Positions 39,328-48,646 of a stretch of DNA of 64,000 nucleotides are shown piece by piece. The first letter of the stretch is position 1. Every line of letters starts with the position of its first letter. The position numbers and the translations under genes were made by a program. Source of the DNA: Methanolobus tindarius DSM 2278 (GTDB lineage: Archaea; Halobacteriota; Methanosarcinia; Methanosarcinales; Methanosarcinaceae); the NCBI RefSeq assembly GCF_000504205.1, contig NZ_AZAJ01000001.1, positions 594,879 to 658,878 of the forward strand, given 5' to 3'. The notes beneath the pieces were generated by a model. That model ran no database searches. It was not told the origin of the DNA and saw only the letters and a program-made list of their open reading frames with translations.

Positions 39328-40101
39328 ATGGACGAAAATGGAACACATGACAGACTTGCTGTACTGATTGATGCTGATAATGCTCAGCCTTCAATCATAG
39401 AAGGGTTGATGGATGAGATTGCGATATATGGTATTGCCAGTGTGAAGAGAATATATGGAGACTGGACATCTCCTAATCTGGTTTCATGGAAAGAGTCATT
39501 GCTTGAGCATTCTATCCAGCCGATACAGCAATTTGCATATACCACAGGAAAAAATGCAACTGACAGTTCACTAATTATTGATGCCATGGATCTGCTTTAC
39601 ACAGAGAAACTGGACGGATTCTGCATTGTTTCAAGTGATAGTGACTTTACCCGCCTGTCCCAGAGAATTAGAGAATCTGGACTAAAAGTATACGGTTTCG
39701 GTGAAAAGAAAACACCTGTAGCTTTTATTTCAGCCTGTGACAAGTTCATCTTTACTGAAAACCTGAGAAAAGAAGAAGCATCTAAATCTGAAGTTTCAGA
39801 ATCCCCAAAATCAGAAAAAAATGATATTGAAAAACTTAGAGGAAATGCAAAACTTATGAATCACCTCAGAAATGCGGTCGAAGATTCTGCTGATGAAGAA
39901 GGATGGGCGTTCCTCGCAGAAGTCGGTGGAAATCTTATCAAACGCAATCCTGCCTTTGACCCGAGAAACTATGGTTACAAAAAACTTGGAGAACTCGTGG
40001 AAGCAACAAACCTATTCGACATCGACAGAAGGACGCATGGAGGTTCAGGAAAAAGTGTGTTGATATATGTGAGGGATAAGAGGAACAGAGGGAAGAAGTG
40101 A
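39328..40101 (+). CDS. NYN (PIN-like) RNase domain with C-terminal OST-HTH/LOTUS domain
   Basis: A 257-aa protein. Residues 9-145 form a NYN domain: VLIDADNAQP (first acidic residues), KRIYGDWT, DSSLIIDAMDLLY and IVSSDSDFTRLSQRIRE supply the conserved Asp cluster of these Mg-dependent RNases. After a charged linker, residues ~170-250 fit the LOTUS/OST-HTH RNA-binding fold (EGWAFLAEVGGNL, DPRNYGYKKLGELVEA, FDIDRR). No SD site, so possibly leaderless. It lies 87 bp upstream of the NurA-HerA operon on the same strand; whether it belongs to that locus is open. Confidence 0.85.
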   Translation: MDENGTHDRLAVLIDADNAQPSIIEGLMDEIAIYGIASVKRIYGDWTSPNLVSWKESLLEHSIQPIQQFAYTTGKNATDSSLIIDAMDLLYTEKLDGFCIVSSDSDFTRLSQRIRESGLKVYGFGEKKTPVAFISACDKFIFTENLRKEEASKSEVSESPKSEKNDIEKLRGNAKLMNHLRNAVEDSADEEGWAFLAEVGGNLIKRNPAFDPRNYGYKKLGELVEATNLFDIDRRTHGGSGKSVLIYVRDKRNRGKK

Positions 40102-40143
40102 AACTCAAAAAGTTGTTCTGTTGCTAGAACTAATAGATTGATT

Positions 40144-40160
40144 TAAAAAAATATTTATTT
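40144..40160 (+). promoter_or_regulatory. Putative promoter of the NurA-HerA-DpdA-like operon
   Basis: An A-rich tract leading into ATATTTATTT at about 40150-40159 lies ~30-38 bases before the ATG at 40189, the spacing expected for a nearly leaderless archaeal transcript. Confidence 0.35.
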
Positions 40161-40188
40161 GAGTTTTTACAACTTATATTAGAACATC

Positions 40189-41994
40189 ATGGGGTCAATA
40201 ATATCTGAAATTCTCTCGGGGTACAAAAAAGCACTTGATATATCTCAAAATGAATATGAAAAGCTCTACACTGAAAGAGCAAAAAATGCAAAAGAATTTT
40301 ATGACACTTTTTTTTCAGAATTAATTAAAGATTGTTCTCACTTTGCAGACAGTTCTAAACAGAGGCAAATTAAACGTTTAGTTGAACACATTTTTAAGAG
40401 TGATGAAGTTAAATTCGCTGCAATAGATGGTACCTGTTATAAAGACCGTTTAGGAGACTATATGGTCTTTTTTGGAGGTTCTTATGGAATACGAGGAAGT
40501 ATTCATTTTGAAGGCGAACCTCCTAAAGTAAAGTATGAAAAATGGTCATCTGAACAAGATGTAAGCATGGTTGCCTATGTTCCTGTACCATTTGCAGAAT
40601 TAAATGATGTATCAGAAGAACAATTTGTGTTAAAACCAGATGAGGAAAAAGTGAATCTTTTGTCTATCCATACACAAATAATGCAACTCGCCGAAATATA
40701 CCTCATATATGATTTAATGAAAGCTTCTAGCTTACGCCCTAAATTTATTCTTTGGGATCAAACAATGAGTGGGATATTAGCTAGTAACGACATTGGAACC
40801 GATAACATCGAAATGATTGGATTGGTGCATAATGGTAGGAAGTTAAACATAGGGGATGTGTTAATAGCTTATTCACATCCTTACAACAGAGAATTAGGCG
40901 TTCCATCCACCAAAAAATTTAGACTTTATAATTATGTACTCAGCAGACTTTTCCAAGAATCTCCGCTTCAAATATCAAAATTGGTTAGTGAGATTGATAT
41001 TGATGAAAAAGAGTTTTTGCGTCGCATCAACAAATTATATCTCAAGAGTTTTCCCGATGATGAACCTATTATCAAAAAAGAAGGAGATTACCTTCATTTA
41101 AATGACTTATATCGTGATTCATGGCCATATACACTAAGTCTATTTGATAAATTTTGTGAAAAACTGTTCAAAAATAAAGATCAAAGAGTCCTTATGTATG
41201 AAACTAAAGAGCATGATGACATCAGAAAACGCTGGATGTCCCCTAATGATTTGCGTTTTCTTATATCTGTAGGAATGAGAGCAATCATAGAGGAAGCTTG
41301 GAAACATGATATTCTATTAATAGGAATCACAAAGGATTCATCTGCAAGATATCTTTCTAGAAACTATTTAGGGTGTATGCGGTATCTAAAACAATATGAG
41401 TTCGAAGACGTATTATTACCTTGGACTGACCGATCTTTTCTTGAAATTATACCTCTTGGAGATGATAATCTAAATGCTCCTTGGACAACAATAGAATATG
41501 ATTCTGCGTTTATGACCTTGCATTTAGAAGATATAAATGGACCAATTAGAGGTGTTCAAGGAAAGGTTGTAAACACCGAAAGAATCATTGTCAAATCACT
41601 GGCACAATTTTATTTGAAGAGAGATCGTCATCACCCTTTAATGGGGCATGTAATTTTCATTGATAGATTGCTCATGCCTAGTTTTGAAAGAGAAAGATTT
41701 GAAACCGTTCAAATAAACGAGCATTACTTGGGAAAAGTAAAACCAGTCACTTTTTGCAACAATGAAAACGAAAATCACGTTCAAGATGTTACTATTTATC
41801 TTTTGAACATCTTAACTAGAAATCTGTATCCAGAAGTAATTGGTTACCCTGACCCATTACATAAGGCAGATTGGGGAGCTAAAACACTCTATAAGAAAGT
41901 AAAATTCATGATTGATAGTAGTGGGGTTACTTTAAGAACAAGACCACTTAACAAGACTTTTAGACGTATTAGGGATGAAATAAGGAGAATTTAG
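40189..41994 (+). CDS. Enlarged NurA-like nuclease of a putative defence operon
   Basis: A 601-aa protein. Residues ~73-100 read KFAAIDGTCYKDRLGDYMVF, the motif I region of NurA nucleases, where Asp80 would bind Mn. Residues ~376-386 (LLIGITKDSS) match the second NurA motif with its Lys-Asp. Asp residues near VIFIDRLL (~490) could complete the site. Canonical NurA is about 300-450 aa, so this protein has a large insert. NurA proteins are 5'-3' exo/endonucleases that work inside a HerA hexamer. Its stop abuts the HerA ATG with no gap (41994/41995), so the two are coupled. I am fairly sure of the family, less sure of each catalytic residue. Confidence 0.72.
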   Translation: MGSIISEILSGYKKALDISQNEYEKLYTERAKNAKEFYDTFFSELIKDCSHFADSSKQRQIKRLVEHIFKSDEVKFAAIDGTCYKDRLGDYMVFFGGSYGIRGSIHFEGEPPKVKYEKWSSEQDVSMVAYVPVPFAELNDVSEEQFVLKPDEEKVNLLSIHTQIMQLAEIYLIYDLMKASSLRPKFILWDQTMSGILASNDIGTDNIEMIGLVHNGRKLNIGDVLIAYSHPYNRELGVPSTKKFRLYNYVLSRLFQESPLQISKLVSEIDIDEKEFLRRINKLYLKSFPDDEPIIKKEGDYLHLNDLYRDSWPYTLSLFDKFCEKLFKNKDQRVLMYETKEHDDIRKRWMSPNDLRFLISVGMRAIIEEAWKHDILLIGITKDSSARYLSRNYLGCMRYLKQYEFEDVLLPWTDRSFLEIIPLGDDNLNAPWTTIEYDSAFMTLHLEDINGPIRGVQGKVVNTERIIVKSLAQFYLKRDRHHPLMGHVIFIDRLLMPSFERERFETVQINEHYLGKVKPVTFCNNENENHVQDVTIYLLNILTRNLYPEVIGYPDPLHKADWGAKTLYKKVKFMIDSSGVTLRTRPLNKTFRRIRDEIRRI

Positions 41995-43806
41995 ATGCCT
42001 TTTAAAATGAAACCTGGAAGGCTTATGCTTATGGAGCCTGATCCAAGAACATCATATAAGTATACAATATGGTTTGACTATACTCGTAATCAAATGATTA
42101 ATATAAAAGAAGGTGATTTAGTCGCGGTTCCTAATTTTAATTCTACCGTAGATTTGACAACTTATAGCATACTTTCAATAACTAGTACTATGCCAATTCA
42201 TTACGCACTTGGTGGAGGTGGTAATGATATAAAAGGTTACCCTGGATATGTTATGGAAGCGGCCTCAAACCTTCCTGTAGATTGGATGGAACAAGAGAAC
42301 GATTCTTTTGAGGACACAACTAAAATAATTTGCACTGCTGTGCCCATTTTCATGGAATTTGTAGACAATATTGGTACAGCTATTAAACAAAAAAAGATTG
42401 TTCAAGAAACATCCGTACCCATGCTAGGTGGGGAAGTTAGACTATTATCACCTGAATTCACTGAAAGAATATTTAATAATGGGATTGATAATGAAAAAGA
42501 AAACACAATGGCTATTGGCAATCTTATTCGAGATGAAGATATACAAATATACACAAGAATTGATGATTTGATTAAAGTGCATTTTGGATTGTTTGGGTTC
42601 ACTGGTGTTGGAAAAAGCAATTTCTTAAGTAATTTCATTTCAAATATACTGGACAAATCCAATGAAACTTTAAAAATTCTTCTTTTCGATTTAATGGATG
42701 AGTATGCAGGTTTACTCATTGACAAATTACTAGATGATAGCATAAATTCCTGTATATTATGTGTTGGTGAGAAGTCTTTACCGGGACCTGTTTTGGAGTA
42801 CTTAAAATATCGTGAAGAAGATAAACTCGATTTTGCAGTCGATTCCTTACTTAAAAATTTATTAGTACCTAAAGGATTAAAACCACATAAAAATCAATAT
42901 CAAGATTCACTCAAAAAGTTACTAGTTCAAAATAAAATAAAGATCATTGAATCAAGTATGGAAAGGACGTATACTCAGTTTATGAGTGAAATTCATGATA
43001 AAATCTATGACCAATACACAAGCGACAAAATGGAATTTGCATTGAATAAAGCATTAAAACCTCCTTTGAAGAAATTTGGAGAAGAAAAGTTAAATGATGA
43101 AGTTGCAAGAAAAATAATTGTGTATCTGGAAGAAATCGCGAATTTAGATGAGAACAAATCCATAAAGGAAAGACTTGAAAGACTCATATACTTACTTGAA
43201 GAAATCGCTGAAAACAAAATAGAAGAAATAAATATAAACTCTAGAATTTCTCTTACTCAACTAGTTCATGATTTAAATAATGAAGATAAAAATAGCTTGT
43301 ATATAGCAATATCACATGACCCTCATGCTTTGAGAAATTTTGCTAAAAAAATAGGATATTACATATATGAAAATAGGCGTGCAAATGGTAAAATTACACC
43401 AATCAATTCATTCATATTTGATGAAGCCGATGAGTTTATACCTCAAAGTGCAACTGGAAGCTATGCTGAATCCAGTCAAATTATAGAAACATTAGCAAGA
43501 AGAGGAAGAAAATTTGGAATTGGTATTGGAATAGCAACCCAAAGAATAACCTATCTAAATACAAATATCATGGGTCAACCACATACATATTTTATTAGCA
43601 AGCTTCCAAGAGACTCCGATAGAGAAAAAGTCGCAGAAGCTTTTGCTATGTCAAAAGAAATGCTTTCTCAGACGTTTAAGTTTAATAAAGGAAATTGGTT
43701 ATTAGTTAGCCATGATGCTACCGGTCTTGATGCAGTACCAATACCAATCAAGACAGATAATGCAGAAGATAGGTTGAAGAAGTTCCTTGGTGTTGATGGT
43801 TATTGA
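41995..43806 (+). CDS. HerA-like hexameric ATPase
   Basis: A 603-aa protein. An N-terminal beta-barrel (HAS-like, residues 1-130) is followed by a FtsK/HerA ATPase core: Walker A GFTGVGKSN (201-209), LLFDLMDEYAG after it, an inserted helical segment (~270-420), Walker B FIFDEADEF (~473-481), then ETLARRGRKFGIGIGIATQR, an arginine-finger/sensor region. HerA pumps DNA through a ring and drives NurA. The gene is fused head to tail with the NurA-like gene and overlaps the next start. There is no Mre11-Rad50 here, so it is not the housekeeping end-resection operon. Confidence 0.88.
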   Translation: MPFKMKPGRLMLMEPDPRTSYKYTIWFDYTRNQMINIKEGDLVAVPNFNSTVDLTTYSILSITSTMPIHYALGGGGNDIKGYPGYVMEAASNLPVDWMEQENDSFEDTTKIICTAVPIFMEFVDNIGTAIKQKKIVQETSVPMLGGEVRLLSPEFTERIFNNGIDNEKENTMAIGNLIRDEDIQIYTRIDDLIKVHFGLFGFTGVGKSNFLSNFISNILDKSNETLKILLFDLMDEYAGLLIDKLLDDSINSCILCVGEKSLPGPVLEYLKYREEDKLDFAVDSLLKNLLVPKGLKPHKNQYQDSLKKLLVQNKIKIIESSMERTYTQFMSEIHDKIYDQYTSDKMEFALNKALKPPLKKFGEEKLNDEVARKIIVYLEEIANLDENKSIKERLERLIYLLEEIAENKIEEININSRISLTQLVHDLNNEDKNSLYIAISHDPHALRNFAKKIGYYIYENRRANGKITPINSFIFDEADEFIPQSATGSYAESSQIIETLARRGRKFGIGIGIATQRITYLNTNIMGQPHTYFISKLPRDSDREKVAEAFAMSKEMLSQTFKFNKGNWLLVSHDATGLDAVPIPIKTDNAEDRLKKFLGVDGY

Positions 43807-45125
43807 GTTGGGAAGATGATAAAATATTTGTTCCTTTTTTTGTTTCCGATAGGCAGGCCTCTCTAAGAATACTCAGAGGACTGGATATTCCTAAAGAAAA
43901 AAAAATAGGAATTATGACCCATGCAAACACCAGTAATAACTTCAAAGAAGTAATTGCAAATTTCCCTTGTTCTGAAAATGAGTATTGCGAGATAATTGGC
44001 AAAGATTGTCCCCATAATAAAGACTTGAACAAGTGCAGTAAAGGAAAAAAATATGCACAAAAAATCATCACAATTTCCGATTCCGGGGTTTTCACAAAAG
44101 AAGGATGTATGTTTGATGATTATGAGCAGCTTTTTGAGCAATATGAAAAAATGAAAGTTCATTATGGAATAATGATCGATCACCTCAAAGACAAGGAAGA
44201 GACCCTAAAAAGCGCTAAATTGGCAATTGAAACATACAACAAAGAAAAGAGAACTTTCAAAATAATAGGAGTGGCACAGGGTAATTCACTAGATGAATAT
44301 ATAGAATGCTATCAAAAATTAAAAGAGATGGGATTTGAGTATGTTGCTGTTGGTGGCTTATTAGAGAAAAGAGAAAATACCGTTAGATATGTCAGAATTC
44401 GGGATGAAAGTTTTCTATATAATGTTCTCAAAGCAATTCGTAAAATTGATCCAGATGGATGGATTTTTGCACTCGGTAGCTATGCACAAAGTAGGCATTA
44501 TAATTTTTTAGAGATTGGAGTTCAAGGAAGCGATTACAAAGGCTGGATATTCCAATATAAGAAAGAAAATAAAGATGCTGTCAAAGGAGACCTTGAAGCA
44601 CGTAAATCCAGATTTAGACAGGTCAGAACCTATATTTTGGATAATATATTGAATAAAAGGCAGTCCTTTGGAATATGGCCTAAATTAATGATATTGCCTT
44701 GCTCTAAAAGAAAAGCAGATTTTGAAGATGAAATTCCTGCTATTGAAAGATATGAAGGTCAATATTTCAGAATAATCAAAAATTATATTGATGATTTTTC
44801 AAACTGCGATGGTTTTGACATAGCAATCTTGTCAGCAAAATATGGTCTTATAGAACCTATGGAAAAAATAGAAAATTATGACCTCAAAATGAATGATTCA
44901 ATTGCCTTAGAATTAAACAAATCAGTCATTAAAAAACTTAAGGTAATGAACAAGAAAAAGCAATACAAAGAAGTTGCCATCAATCTTGGTGAAACTTATT
45001 TCAAAGCTATTAATGGCTACGAGAAGATATTTGGTGATAATACAGAACTCACTATTTTTGAGGGAAAAATTGGAAAAAGGCAACAACAAATGAAAAAGTG
45101 GCTTGACACAATTAAAATTAATTAA
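43803..45125 (+). CDS. DpdA-like transglycosylase fused to a DUF6884/YaaA-like domain
   Basis: A 440-aa protein starting at TTG 43803, which overlaps the HerA stop. Residues 1-~280 are tRNA-guanine-transglycosylase-like: SDSGVF (92-97; cf. DSGGFQ, Asp93 equivalent to the catalytic Asp), MIDHL (124-128), IIGVAQGNSLDEY (154-166) and VAVGGLL (181-187) in the VQG/GGL order, and Asp244 as a candidate nucleophile. Cys56, 62, 69 and 78 form a possible zinc knot; the C-terminal CxCxxC zinc site of tRNA enzymes is missing. Residues ~294-440 have LPCSKRK (298-304) and LSAKYGLIEP (343-352), typical of DUF6884/YaaA-like proteins. DpdA enzymes put preQ0 into DNA; I infer the same here. Confidence 0.72.
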   Translation: MSWEDDKIFVPFFVSDRQASLRILRGLDIPKEKKIGIMTHANTSNNFKEVIANFPCSENEYCEIIGKDCPHNKDLNKCSKGKKYAQKIITISDSGVFTKEGCMFDDYEQLFEQYEKMKVHYGIMIDHLKDKEETLKSAKLAIETYNKEKRTFKIIGVAQGNSLDEYIECYQKLKEMGFEYVAVGGLLEKRENTVRYVRIRDESFLYNVLKAIRKIDPDGWIFALGSYAQSRHYNFLEIGVQGSDYKGWIFQYKKENKDAVKGDLEARKSRFRQVRTYILDNILNKRQSFGIWPKLMILPCSKRKADFEDEIPAIERYEGQYFRIIKNYIDDFSNCDGFDIAILSAKYGLIEPMEKIENYDLKMNDSIALELNKSVIKKLKVMNKKKQYKEVAINLGETYFKAINGYEKIFGDNTELTIFEGKIGKRQQQMKKWLDTIKIN

Positions 45126-46122
45126 TTTCAGATGGTAGTTTAAAGATATAACAATTGTTTTCAATATTGGACTTTTTCTTTTTGACTTTGTCTAAGTCTT
45201 CAGTAATATTGACTCGCTTAATAGGAATACTATAGACAACTTGGGTTTTAGGATGGTCCCTACAAAATAAATATAAACCTAATGTTTGAATTTTTGTACC
45301 TAAAGGTGAAATACATACATCCACATTCTTATATTGAGAAACGATTTCAATCAATTGATGATAAAAATCCACAGGGCTAAAAGAAGAGATAGTATGAATC
45401 TTATTGTTGCTTGTTCTGACTACACTATTTTTATTAAGCAACCCCCAATTGCATTTATAAACATTATCATAAAATAATTCATCTTCTTTTTTGTCCCCCT
45501 TGCTAGGCACACTAATAATAGGGAGGATAATATCACTAGAGAAATTTGATAAAAAAGAGATTGTACGATGGCCTTCATAACCAAGTATTAAAACTAATAA
45601 TATTTCTGTAGTAAGGTCAGTTTCTCCTTCAAAACCGTCAACAACAACTATATCCTTTAATCCTATATCTAGTTCATCATCAGTTGGTATCCTCCAAGAA
45701 TCTATTAAATAAAAAAATAAATTATGAGCACCATCAAATTCTTTAGCCAACATTAATATCCAATTTTTAGGAAATGTTGTAATATTTACTATAGTTTTAC
45801 CATCAATCAAATCAAATTTCTGCTTTAGTGATTGATAATTAGTCAATTCTGTTTCAAATATATCATGTACTATATTATTTTCATTCAAGAAGGATTCCAA
45901 CTCTTTTTTTTGTGATAACCACTTTTCAGTTAGTTCGTCACTCAAATACTTTGTTCCAAAGTTTATTAATAAAACAGTAGATATGTTGAAATTGATTAGA
46001 ATTTGTTTCGTAGATTCCAATCCTCTTTCTTCATAACTTATTGCAGTAATTAGATAGTCAAAATGACAATTCAATCCTCTTCTTTTGTATTCATTTAACT
46101 TAATTGAAGTCCAAGAATTCAT
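45118..46122 (-). CDS. Protein of unknown family paired with the SIR2 gene
   Basis: 334 aa from the ATG at 46122, preceded by GAGGG and directly after the stop of the SIR2-like gene; a longer start at 46167 lies inside that gene. I recognise no named family. It has Rossmann-like alternation: FDYLITAISYEERGLES (21-37), STVLLINFGT (48-57), IVNITTFPKN (111-120) and VCISPLGTKIQTLGLYLF (269-286), suggesting a sensor or nucleotide-binding domain. It converges on the DpdA-like gene with an 8-bp overlap of 3' ends. A role as partner or regulator of the SIR2 effector is inferred from operon structure alone. Confidence 0.7.
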   Translation of the reverse strand: MNSWTSIKLNEYKRRGLNCHFDYLITAISYEERGLESTKQILINFNISTVLLINFGTKYLSDELTEKWLSQKKELESFLNENNIVHDIFETELTNYQSLKQKFDLIDGKTIVNITTFPKNWILMLAKEFDGAHNLFFYLIDSWRIPTDDELDIGLKDIVVVDGFEGETDLTTEILLVLILGYEGHRTISFLSNFSSDIILPIISVPSKGDKKEDELFYDNVYKCNWGLLNKNSVVRTSNNKIHTISSFSPVDFYHQLIEIVSQYKNVDVCISPLGTKIQTLGLYLFCRDHPKTQVVYSIPIKRVNITEDLDKVKKKKSNIENNCYIFKLPSEIN

Positions 46123-46129
46123 ATTTCCC

Positions 46130-48610
46130 TCAGAACTCGAGTATATTCTTTTGATCAATGCCATCAATAACTTTTGACTTTGGATCAGTTATATCAAACC
46201 TTCTAGTTATTTTGTTTACAAATTCACTAGGGTCATCAAAAAGCTGATTAAAATCTTTACTATCTATTTCTTTAGGCCATCTTTGAGTAAGAGATAAATT
46301 AAATCGCGGACATAAAAGACGGGGAAACTTGAAAGACTCTCCTAAAACATAACCTGAACCTTGTGTCCCAGTTCGCTGGTTTAATGATATTTGTAGAAGT
46401 CTATAAGAAACTGCATCATCTAGCGCTCTTCTAGAAGTACTATTTAAGTATTCAATATTTTTTAGTTGAAAACTAGATACAGTACGACGCTCTTTACTTT
46501 GAGATTTTGTTAATATTTTCAAGAAGGTTATAGCAAAATTATCAATTAAAATTCTAACATTGTTTTTCCGAGGTTCCTTTGTATTAGAGTCAACACCAGA
46601 AATATTATCAATTTCATTATACAATATATTTGAGTGAATTTTAATAATTCTGTTTTGGATATTCGGAGGAACAATATCTAATTTGTTTCTATTATCAGTA
46701 GTATCAATTAACCATCTGTTTGACATGTACACCATGTCTTTACACAATTCTAAAAAATCTCTAATAATACCAGATGATAGTTTAGCTACGTCTTCAAACC
46801 CAGAATAGTCCTTGAAAAGTGCATTGAGATCATCATTTCCATTATTTACATCTTTATTTTTATGAGCTGGCAACAATTCTTCAATCGAATTTTCATAATT
46901 ATAAGCAAGGAGTCGTCTATTTGCAATTTCTCGCACAAAACCTATATATTCTTTTGACGAGCCATCATAGTCAAATCTGTCTGTATTTACATAAACAAAG
47001 TCATGGTTTTCTTCTAAAACATCGTGACCAATACAATCATAGCTCATGCCTAATAGCTTAACTCCTATTTTATAGTGAAAATCTCTATCTTTTATCAAAG
47101 TGTTAACTATCTTTTGCTGTTTATCATCTAAATTATCATATTCATCCAACAGGATGTATAAATTTTTGTCATAAAACGGAGTAATATTAGATTTTAAGGC
47201 ATCTTGAAGTTGATATAAAAAATCAGGAGGAAAACATATATTAGTATTAGATTTATCCCAATTGTCTGTTAATGAGTTTCTTAAATTACGGATACCTAGT
47301 TTTAAATATCTTAAATTTGATGAATTCATTGCTATATTTTTTGAAAATAAGCTAGGGAATAAATATTTCATTTCCTGTATGAAATTGTCAATTGAATTTG
47401 AATCAATATTATTTAGATTGTTCATTTCTTCTAAAGTTCCAACAATAGCCTCACCAATAATCAAATTAATGTATGTTCTAAAAAAAGAATCCCAGCCATT
47501 TGAATACAATCCAAAACGATCATTTTTCATGGATTTCATCATATTTGGTTTTAGCTTGACATAAATGCCAATATTTTGCTTATCCCATTCTGTAGTAAAC
47601 TGCCTTTTCACTTGTTGCTCACAAGATAAATATTTTAAAATCATGGATTTTCCACTTCCACGATGCCCCTCAATTATTGTATTACCTGGATCTGAAATAC
47701 TCTTAAAATTGATAGGTTCAATGAAAGTGCCATTAATTAGATCTTTTCTTTCTGGAAAAAACTCAGTGCTATAAAATGAAAATGGATTGTTATTGTTTGA
47801 ACTTCTATCATCCATTTTATATGGAAATGTAGAATTTTGTTTATTTTTTTCATTATCCATTGCTTCAGTTATTTTTGTCAAAAAAATTCTTGCAGATGAA
47901 TTTATAAACTTAAACCCAAATTTTTCAGCAGTCTTTGCCCTATTTTCATCAATATCTACTAAATATACACGTGGTGCACTTTCTTTTAAGGTGCTGCATA
48001 AGTTTTCATATAATTCATAGATATGCTGATCATTAAAACTGTATCCAATGAATACTGTTGTTTTTGAATGTAAAAGAGACTTGACTTGACCCCACAAAAT
48101 AGAATTTTCTTCTTTGTAATTTAATAGATCATTTGTAGTTATTTTCAAATTAGAAAAATAGATATCACCGTGTAACTTGAATAGATTAGTTTTTGATTTC
48201 GAAATTTTTGAAACTGCCTTGTTGTCAAAAATAGGTTCAAAATCGGCATAATCCAATTTATTTTCTAAAAGCCTATCATAATTCGTAGTAATAATATCGC
48301 AAGGGAGAGGAGTTAAATTTGCTAGTAATTCATAGGAAGTAGGGTCACAACTTTTTATTTTGCTCTCAATTTCGTCTTTGATCAACGTCTCGAGCTGTGG
48401 TCTACTATATTCATTAATATATTTTTCTGCAAATTGTTGCAAATTATATTCGTTTGTATGATCAGATACCTTTAATTTTGAAGCTATAATCTTCGCTAAG
48501 TCCCTTCCACTTGGAAGATTTGCTTCTTTTGACATTCCTGCCCCTATAAAAAAGACACATTCTTTTTTACCTAAGGCATCACCTAATTGAGGAGGAACTT
48601 CAATATCCAT
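46130..48610 (-). CDS. SIR2-like NADase domain fused to P-loop ATPase, putative defence effector
   Basis: An 826-aa protein. Residues ~1-250 are SIR2-like: FFIGAGMSKEANLPS (20-34), TTNYDRLLE (108-116; Asn110, Asp112), KLHGDI (145-150; His147) and FIGYSFND (187-194). Residues ~290-560 hold a P-loop domain with Walker A EGHRGSGKS (314-322) and an acidic Walker B-like LLDEYDN (~485). The C-terminal ~250 residues are helical with a winged-helix-like end. SIR2 plus P-loop/STAND proteins in defence loci destroy NAD on sensing invaders. The ATP domain is probably the sensor. Low GC, leaderless-looking start, and a partner gene directly downstream. Confidence 0.82.
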   Translation of the reverse strand: MDIEVPPQLGDALGKKECVFFIGAGMSKEANLPSGRDLAKIIASKLKVSDHTNEYNLQQFAEKYINEYSRPQLETLIKDEIESKIKSCDPTSYELLANLTPLPCDIITTNYDRLLENKLDYADFEPIFDNKAVSKISKSKTNLFKLHGDIYFSNLKITTNDLLNYKEENSILWGQVKSLLHSKTTVFIGYSFNDQHIYELYENLCSTLKESAPRVYLVDIDENRAKTAEKFGFKFINSSARIFLTKITEAMDNEKNKQNSTFPYKMDDRSSNNNNPFSFYSTEFFPERKDLINGTFIEPINFKSISDPGNTIIEGHRGSGKSMILKYLSCEQQVKRQFTTEWDKQNIGIYVKLKPNMMKSMKNDRFGLYSNGWDSFFRTYINLIIGEAIVGTLEEMNNLNNIDSNSIDNFIQEMKYLFPSLFSKNIAMNSSNLRYLKLGIRNLRNSLTDNWDKSNTNICFPPDFLYQLQDALKSNITPFYDKNLYILLDEYDNLDDKQQKIVNTLIKDRDFHYKIGVKLLGMSYDCIGHDVLEENHDFVYVNTDRFDYDGSSKEYIGFVREIANRRLLAYNYENSIEELLPAHKNKDVNNGNDDLNALFKDYSGFEDVAKLSSGIIRDFLELCKDMVYMSNRWLIDTTDNRNKLDIVPPNIQNRIIKIHSNILYNEIDNISGVDSNTKEPRKNNVRILIDNFAITFLKILTKSQSKERRTVSSFQLKNIEYLNSTSRRALDDAVSYRLLQISLNQRTGTQGSGYVLGESFKFPRLLCPRFNLSLTQRWPKEIDSKDFNQLFDDPSEFVNKITRRFDITDPKSKVIDGIDQKNILEF

Positions 48611-48646
48611 ATAAAGTTATTTATGCTATTTAAGATATTAAATTAT

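Noticed and set aside
40189-43806. Reading NurA-HerA as the housekeeping DNA end-resection pair
   Set aside because: Mre11 and Rad50 are absent, the NurA-like protein is much larger than usual, and the third gene is a transglycosylase-like protein in an AT-rich, accessory setting.
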